From assembly GCA_031272565.1 (NCBI GenBank), contig JAISTN010000430.1:1-5148 (forward strand): 5,148 bases of DNA, given 5' to 3'. Below are positions 1-5,148 of this stretch, piece after piece. The notes beneath the pieces were generated by a model. It saw only the letters and a list, made by a program, of their open reading frames with translations, did not search any database and was not told the origin of the DNA. Position 1 is the first letter of the stretch. Each line of letters starts with the position of its first letter. The position numbers were made by a program, and so were the translations under genes. Source of the stretch: Bifidobacteriaceae bacterium (GTDB taxonomy: Bacteria > Actinomycetota > Actinomycetes > Actinomycetales > WQXJ01).

Positions 1-863
1 CAGACCAGGGCGCCGGCGCCGATGACATCCACCCGGCCGGGGTGCATGAAACCCATCCGGGCGCGTTCGGCCCGGCTGGCCCGCCACAGGGCCTCACACG
101 CGGCCAGGGCTTCATCCACTCCCACCACGGCGCCATCGACGGCCGCCGGGTCGTACCGCTCCAGGCCCAGCGAGTGGGCCTCAATGGTGGTGATGGAGCC
201 GGCCAGGCCCACCACGGTGCGGGCCCGGCCTAGGTCAACCTGCCGGGCGGCCACGTCGAGGGCGCGGTCGACATCGGCCGCCGCGGCGGCCACTTCCGCG
301 GCCGTGGGCGGGTCTGACCGCAGGTGCCGCTCGGTGATGCGGACCGAGCCGACATCCATCGAGTAGGCCTGTTCAGGCCGGTCGGTGCCCAGCACCAGTT
401 CGGTGGAACCGCCGCCCAGGTCGACACACAGGTAGGGCGCGGGGTGGACCGGTTGACCGGCCACGGCCTGGCCTTTCAGGCCGGACAGCGCCCCGGCAAA
501 CGACAAGGCGGCCTCTTCCAGGCCATCAACCACCTGGGCCTCCACACCCAGGGCGGCCCGCACGCCATCCAGGAAGACGTCCCGGTTGGCGGCATCCCGA
601 GTGGCCGAGGTGGCCACAAACCGGATCGCTGCCACCCCAGCCTGCCGGACCAGTTGCGCGTAGCGGCTGACCACATCCAGGGTTCGTTCCAACGCCTCGG
701 GCGCAAACCGGCCGGTCCGGTCCACGTCCTGGCCTAGCCGCACAATCTCCACCAGGCGGGTGATGTCGGTTAACGCGCCGGCGGCCGGGTCACAATCGGC
801 AATTAAGAGCCGGATCGTGTTGGTGCCGCAGTCAATGCCGGCCGCCCTGACTGTCCTAGGCAT
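1..863 (-). CDS. ppx: Exopolyphosphatase / guanosine pentaphosphatase family protein (Ppx/GppA), C-terminus cut by window edge
   Basis: The family releases terminal phosphate from polyphosphate or removes the 5'-gamma phosphate of pppGpp, in the cytoplasm, using an actin-like ATPase fold. The 287 visible residues carry its motifs in order: phosphate-1 loop GIDCGTNTIRLLIA (9-22), FVATSATRDAANRDVF (82-97), the DGLEEAALSF segment with acidic E116/E117 (113-122), phosphate-2 loop VDLGGGSTELV (147-157) with E155, DVGSVRITERHL (170-181), VGLAGSITTIEA (218-229) and HPGRVDVIGAGAL (274-286). Family members of this type run to about 310-330 residues, so only the last few tens are missing, and the frame is open to base 1. 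I chose ATG 863 because AGAGGGGG lies 6 bases upstream; ATG 869 would abut that site. The start overlaps the DUF501 stop by 8 bases. The gene order matches M. tuberculosis Rv1026 (Ppx2). Whether polyphosphate or pppGpp is the main substrate cannot be read from sequence. Confidence 0.95.
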   Translation of the reverse strand, partial: MPRTVRAAGIDCGTNTIRLLIADCDPAAGALTDITRLVEIVRLGQDVDRTGRFAPEALERTLDVVSRYAQLVRQAGVAAIRFVATSATRDAANRDVFLDGVRAALGVEAQVVDGLEEAALSFAGALSGLKGQAVAGQPVHPAPYLCVDLGGGSTELVLGTDRPEQAYSMDVGSVRITERHLRSDPPTAAEVAAAAADVDRALDVAARQVDLGRARTVVGLAGSITTIEAHSLGLERYDPAAVDGAVVGVDEALAACEALWRASRAERARMGFMHPGRVDVIGAGALV

Positions 864-1395
864 CACCATCCCCCTCTACGGCGGCGCAGGCACACACGTC
901 TGGGCGCCACCACGGCGCCACCGCCGCCAGTGTCTCATCCCCCAGCCGGTTGACGCCTGGGCCCACCGCCAGGGCGTGGGCCGCCAGCACATGCAAGCAC
1001 TTGACACGGGTCGGCATGCCGCCGGCGGAGACGCCCTCAATTTCCGGCACCTGGCCCAGTTCGGCCCGCCTGGCCAGGTAGTCCCGGTGGGCGGCGGCGT
1101 GGGCGGCCGCCAGGTCCGGGTCGCTGGCCAGCCGCTGGTTCATCTGGGCCATCAAGCCCTGGCTTTCCAGGCGCCCGATGGCGCTCGCGGCCACCGGGTG
1201 CGTCAGATAGTAGGTGGTGGGGAACGGTGTCCCGTCCGGCAGCCGCGGCGCGGTGCGGGCCACCAGCGGCGCACCGCAGACACAGCGGGCGGCGATGCCA
1301 ACCACGCCCCTGGGCGGGCGGCCCAACTGCCGGGCCAAGGCCGCCAGGTCAGCCGGGTCGACCGCGCTGACCGGTCCCACCGCCTGCCCGGTCAC
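856..1395 (-). CDS. DUF501 domain protein (Rv1025-like), function unknown
   Basis: This is a 179-residue protein matching the actinobacterial DUF501 family, whose biochemical role is not established. Family blocks seen are LARQLGRPPRGVVGIAARC (20-38), TAPRLPDGTPFPTTYYLTHP (48-67), the RLESQGLM helix (75-82), SAGGMPTRVKCLHVLAAHAL (123-142) and GPGVNRLGDE (145-154). Five cysteines are arranged as CVC (38-40), KCLH (132-135) and CAC (168-170) near the C-terminus. With H135 and H140 they could form a metal site; this is inference. There is no signal peptide or membrane segment, so it is probably cytoplasmic. I chose the GTG at 1395, whose GTGA overlaps the divIC stop by 4 bases; a GGCGGGG at 1406-1412 is a weak binding site 10 bases away. 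An upstream start at 1449 is in frame, but it would add 18 Gly/Arg-rich residues inside divIC that do not resemble the family. The 3' end overlaps ppx by 8 bases. Confidence 0.92.
   Translation of the reverse strand: MTGQAVGPVSAVDPADLAALARQLGRPPRGVVGIAARCVCGAPLVARTAPRLPDGTPFPTTYYLTHPVAASAIGRLESQGLMAQMNQRLASDPDLAAAHAAAHRDYLARRAELGQVPEIEGVSAGGMPTRVKCLHVLAAHALAVGPGVNRLGDETLAAVAPWWRPDVCACAAVEGDGDA
870..877 (-). promoter_or_regulatory. Ribosome binding site deciding the ppx start
   Basis: The minus strand reads AGAGGGGG, then ATGGTG, then the ATG at 863. The spacing of 6 bases favours ATG 863 over the in-frame ATG at 869 and GTG at 866. The site lies inside the last codons of the DUF501 gene, so a ribosome finishing that gene could reinitiate here. 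Confidence 0.65.
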
Positions 1396-1928
1396 TGCGC
1401 CGGCACCCCGCCGGCCACCACCGCCGAGGTCCACAAGACGGCGTACCACGGGTCCTGTTCGGCGCGCGCCGCCGGATCATCCAGCACCGTGGTGCCGGTG
1501 GCGACCGCGCTGGGGGTCGGGTCCGGGGCGCTTTCCGGATCCGAAACCCGGAACGACCGGTCCCCCGGCATGACAAAACTGAGCCGTTCCCGGGCCTGAG
1601 CCTTGACGTAGGCCGGGTCTTCCCAACGGTCCAGTTGAGCCTGGAGTTCGTCGTTCTGGTCCTGCGCCGCCGCCAGTTCGGCCCGCAGTTGGGCCTTTTC
1701 CACCTGCTGGGCCTGGTACAGCCGCAAGGTGGGGAAAACCAGCACAAACACCACCATGGCCACCACGGCCAGCACCAAGACTTGGAAGCCCACCCGCATC
1801 CGACGCCAACCGGTGCCGGCTTCTTCCGCGGCGCCATCACGGGCGCCCCGGGCGGCGGCCTTGAGCCGACCGGTGTCACCCGGCCGGCGGCTGTCCGGTC
1901 CCGTTTGCGTCACCCCGCCATCATGCAC
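1392..1928 (-). CDS. Septum formation initiator family protein (DivIC/FtsB-like)
   Basis: This is a small bitopic cell-division protein of the FtsB/DivIC family. Relatives join the FtsQ-FtsL-FtsB part of the divisome and help activate septal peptidoglycan synthesis. The predicted 178 residues contain a charged, probably cytoplasmic N-terminal part ending in basic WRRMR, one membrane helix at about 46-68 (VGFQVLVLAVVAMVVFVLVF core), and an extracytoplasmic coiled coil at about 69-103 rich in Gln, Glu, Leu and Ala. The family's WEDPAYVKAQARERLSFVMP block follows at about 102-121. A Pro/Asp/Thr-rich linker leads to a C-terminal DPWYAVLWTS segment resembling the end of actinobacterial homologues. 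The start is uncertain: GTG 1928 has GGGGAAG 6 bases upstream (1935-1941), while in-frame GTG 1952 and GTG 1913 lack a well-spaced site. The gene begins a tight three-gene unit and sits downstream of eno, as Rv1024 does in M. tuberculosis. Confidence 0.9.
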   Translation of the reverse strand: MHDGGVTQTGPDSRRPGDTGRLKAAARGARDGAAEEAGTGWRRMRVGFQVLVLAVVAMVVFVLVFPTLRLYQAQQVEKAQLRAELAAAQDQNDELQAQLDRWEDPAYVKAQARERLSFVMPGDRSFRVSDPESAPDPTPSAVATGTTVLDDPAARAEQDPWYAVLWTSAVVAGGVPAQ

Positions 1929-1974
1929 CAACCGCTTCCCCGGGTGAACCACCGGCCGCGGGGGTTCGCGGATT

Positions 1975-2009
1975 GGACCGCGTCCGGACCCCCGCCCGGA
2001 CCCACGCCC
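1975..2009. repeat. Three-copy 11-12 bp GC-rich tandem repeat upstream of divIC
   Basis: Plus-strand units are GGACCGCGTCC (1975-1985), GGACCCCCGCCC (1986-1997) and GGACCCACGCCC (1998-2009). Units two and three differ at one base; the first is shorter and more diverged. The array lies between the eno hairpin and the divIC start, about 46 bases upstream of the chosen GTG. The spacing is close to one DNA helical turn, so a protein-binding array is possible, but ordinary GC-rich drift is equally possible. Confidence 0.5.
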
Positions 2010-2032
2010 AGGCCCGCTGCCGGGGACAACAA

Positions 2033-2068
2033 CACCCCGTCCCGGATACCCCTATCCGGGACGGGGTG
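2033..2068 (-). terminator. Perfect 16-bp hairpin downstream of eno, probable intrinsic terminator
   Basis: The arms at 2033-2048 and 2053-2068 (CACCCCGTCCCGGATA and its exact reverse complement) are separated by four bases, giving a GGGG loop on the minus strand. The stem starts 15 bases after the eno stop codon. It is followed on the minus strand by TTGTTGTCCCC, a short, interrupted T-rich tail. Many actinobacterial terminators have weak T tracts, so termination of eno transcripts is likely. Partial read-through into divIC cannot be excluded. Confidence 0.85.
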
Positions 2069-2083
2069 CGTTGAAGCTAGGCC

Positions 2084-3427
<1,344 letters not shown>

Positions 3428-3498
3428 TCACGGCCCGGGGTCCCGGGTCGGGTTCAGGTTGGTCCCGGCCCCGTGCCCGATGCCGCCCGCGCCGGCCC

Positions 3499-5148
3499 TC
3501 AACGCTCCAGCAGCGCCTGGACGTCCTGCCCGATGGCGTCCAAGGCGGCCGCACCCCGCCGCCGCAGCCCCGTCAGGTCCTCGAAGGTGGCAGTCGGCTG
3601 GACCGGCAAGATCACCTCCAGGTAGCACTTGACCTTGGGTTCGGTACCGGAAGGCCGGATCACCACCCGCGACAGGTCCTTCAGCGAAAAAGCCAGGCCG
3701 TCGGTGGGCGGCAGGCCGTCGCCCCCGGCTTCCAGGTCCGTCACCTTGGTGACGGCCACCCCACCCAGGCTGGTGGGCGGCTTGCGCCGCAACCCGGCCA
3801 TCACCTCGCCCAGCCGGCGCGGGTCGCCAAACCGGACCGCCACCTGGCTGGTCAGGTGCAGGCCATGCTGCCGGGCCAAGTCATCCAACAGATCGATCAG
3901 GGTCTTGCCCTTGGCCTTGGCCCGGGCGGCCAAGCGGGCAATGGCCAAGGCCGCCGTGATGCCGTCCTTGTCCCGCACCAGATCCGGCCGGGCGCAGTAG
4001 CCAATCGCCTCCTCATAGCCGAACACCAAACCGGGCGTGCGGGCAATCCACTTGAAGCCGGTCAAGGTCTTGGCGTAGGCCATCATGTGGGCCCGGGCAA
4101 TCCGCCACAACAGCCGGGAAGACACAATCGAACTAGCCAAGGTGGGCTTGGCGCCATCGGGCGCGGCCGAATTGCCCTCCCAGGTCTTGGCCGCCTCCTC
4201 ACCCAGCAGCGCACCCACCTCGTCACCGGTCAGGCGGCGCCAGCCGCCGCCCCGCGGCGCCCGCGGATCGAAGACGGCCGCGGCGCAACGGTCCGCATCC
4301 GGGTCCTGGGCCAAAACCAAATCCGCCCCCACCCGGCCGGCCAGTGCCAGCGCCAGGTCCAAGGCGCCCGGCTCTTCCGGGTTAGGGAAGGCCACGGTGG
4401 GGAAATCCGGGTCCGGTTCGGCCTGCTGCGGCACGGTGTGAAGATCGCTGAAACCGGCCGCGGCAAAGGCCGGCAGTGCCACACTGGCGCCCACGCCGTG
4501 CATTGCGGTGTGGACAATGCGCAGGTCTTTGGCGCCGGTAGCCGGCGGCAGGCCAGACAGGGCCTGGCGCAAGTACTCCTCCGCCAGGTCTGGGCCAATC
4601 ATCTCCCAGCCGCGGGCCCGCGGCACCTGGTCGGCCGGTGGAGCCTGCTCAATCCGAGCCGCAATCGCTCCATCGGCCGGCGGCACAATCTGCACCCCGG
4701 CGCCCGCCTGGTCAGTCAGCCGCCCACCCAGGTAGACCTTGTAGCCGTTGTCCCGCGCCGGGTTGTGTGAGGCCGTCACCATGACGCCGGCATCGGCCTC
4801 CAGGTAACGCACGGTGAAGGCCAGCAGCGGCGTGGGGCAAGGCGTTTCCATCAGCAGGGCCCGCCCGCCGGCCGCCACCACCACGGCCGCCGTGTCCTCC
4901 GCGAAGGCGGCCGAACCGTACCGCCCGTCGTAGCCGATCACCACCTTGGGTGGGGCGCCCTCGCCCAGTTGGCCCGAATCGGCCAAGTAGTGCCGCAGGT
5001 AGGCGATCAAGCCGGCCGCCGCCCGGATCACCACTGCCCGGTTCATCCGGGCCGGCCCGCCGCCCATCTGACCACGCAGACCGGCCGTGCCAAAGGCGAT
5101 GGGCGCCGCGAAGGCCTCCATCAGGTCGTCCAGGGCGGCCCGGTCACC
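3499..5148 (-). CDS. Phospho-sugar mutase (PGM2/PmmB/PgcA-type alpha-phosphohexomutase), N-terminus cut by window edge
   Basis: These enzymes move phosphate between C6 (or C5) and C1 of sugars through a phosphoserine, in the cytoplasm, feeding glycogen, cell-wall precursor or pentose-phosphate salvage pathways. The frame is open to base 5148, so at least nine residues precede ATG 5121. Numbering from that ATG, the motifs are: FGTAGLRG (10-17), catalytic loop TASHNPARDNGYKVY (116-130) with phosphorylated S118, metal loop QDPDADRC (272-279), LTGFKWIAR (353-361), sugar-binding loop GYEEAIGY (368-375) and C-terminal phosphate-binding RPSGTEPKVKCY (489-500). All four domains are represented and no key residue is missing. 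The DPDADR and GYEEAIGY forms place it with PGM2, B. subtilis PgcA and mycobacterial PmmB rather than with ManB/AlgC enzymes. Phosphoglucomutase, phosphomannomutase and phosphopentomutase remain possible. It ends 137 bases upstream of eno, and no convincing terminator was seen after it. Confidence 0.95.
   Translation of the reverse strand, partial: GDRAALDDLMEAFAAPIAFGTAGLRGQMGGGPARMNRAVVIRAAAGLIAYLRHYLADSGQLGEGAPPKVVIGYDGRYGSAAFAEDTAAVVVAAGGRALLMETPCPTPLLAFTVRYLEADAGVMVTASHNPARDNGYKVYLGGRLTDQAGAGVQIVPPADGAIAARIEQAPPADQVPRARGWEMIGPDLAEEYLRQALSGLPPATGAKDLRIVHTAMHGVGASVALPAFAAAGFSDLHTVPQQAEPDPDFPTVAFPNPEEPGALDLALALAGRVGADLVLAQDPDADRCAAAVFDPRAPRGGGWRRLTGDEVGALLGEEAAKTWEGNSAAPDGAKPTLASSIVSSRLLWRIARAHMMAYAKTLTGFKWIARTPGLVFGYEEAIGYCARPDLVRDKDGITAALAIARLAARAKAKGKTLIDLLDDLARQHGLHLTSQVAVRFGDPRRLGEVMAGLRRKPPTSLGGVAVTKVTDLEAGGDGLPPTDGLAFSLKDLSRVVIRPSGTEPKVKCYLEVILPVQPTATFEDLTGLRRRGAAALDAIGQDVQALLER

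Noticed and set aside
1396..1449. Upstream extension of DUF501 to a start at 1449
   Set aside because: The 18 extra residues lie inside divIC, are Gly/Arg-rich and do not match the family; the GTGA overlap at 1395 is a typical coupled junction.
760..1599. Long plus-strand open frame of 279 codons opposite DUF501 and divIC
   Set aside because: Its translation is low-complexity Gly/Arg/His/Gln with no family resemblance, and it lies opposite two well-supported genes in GC-rich DNA where antisense frames stay open by chance.
3434..3447. CCCGGGGTCCCGGG as a terminator for the mutase gene
   Set aside because: The two palindromes can form only a 5-bp stem with a four-base loop, and no T-rich tail follows.
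3856..4770. Plus-strand open frame of 304 codons opposite the phospho-sugar mutase
   Set aside because: It is a shadow of the mutase frame, rich in Gln, Gly, Arg and His, with no recognisable motif or upstream signal.
5119..5121. ATG at 5121 as the true start of the phospho-sugar mutase
   Set aside because: The nine codons upstream are open and encode a family-like segment (DRAALDDL) before FGTAGLRG, so the gene continues beyond the window.

Overview
The window looks like chromosomal DNA from a high-GC Actinomycetota, probably Micrococcales/Actinomycetales-like. This rests on the very GC-rich codon use, GTG starts, an actinobacterial-type -10 box (TAGGCT), and the order eno, divIC/ftsB-like, DUF501, ppx/gppA. 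Mycobacterium tuberculosis has the same order in Rv1023-Rv1026. No genus can be named from the sequence alone. All five genes are on the minus strand, so the window is described here from high to low coordinates. Gene density is high; the only non-coding gaps are about 137 and 155 bases.

From 5148 to 3499 lies most of a phosphohexomutase of the PGM2/PmmB/PgcA type, whose N-terminus is cut by the window edge. A 137-base gap follows, with a plausible -10 element and a strong ribosome binding site. Then comes a complete enolase gene (3361-2084) with all its catalytic residues. A perfect 16-bp hairpin (2068-2033) sits 15 bases after the enolase stop and is the likely terminator. The rest of that gap holds a short three-copy GC-rich tandem repeat.

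From 1928 to the left edge lie three tightly packed genes: a DivIC/FtsB-like septum-formation protein, a DUF501 protein, and an exopolyphosphatase (Ppx/GppA) truncated at its C-terminus by the window edge. The two junctions overlap by 4 and 8 bases, which suggests one translationally coupled unit separate from the enolase transcript.

Functionally this is housekeeping: sugar-phosphate interconversion, glycolysis, cell division and polyphosphate/alarmone turnover. I found no mobile element, CRISPR array, RNA gene, defence system or clearly new system. The items most worth a second look are the cysteine pattern of the DUF501 protein, the overlapping divIC-DUF501-ppx arrangement, and the hairpin plus tandem repeat between eno and divIC.
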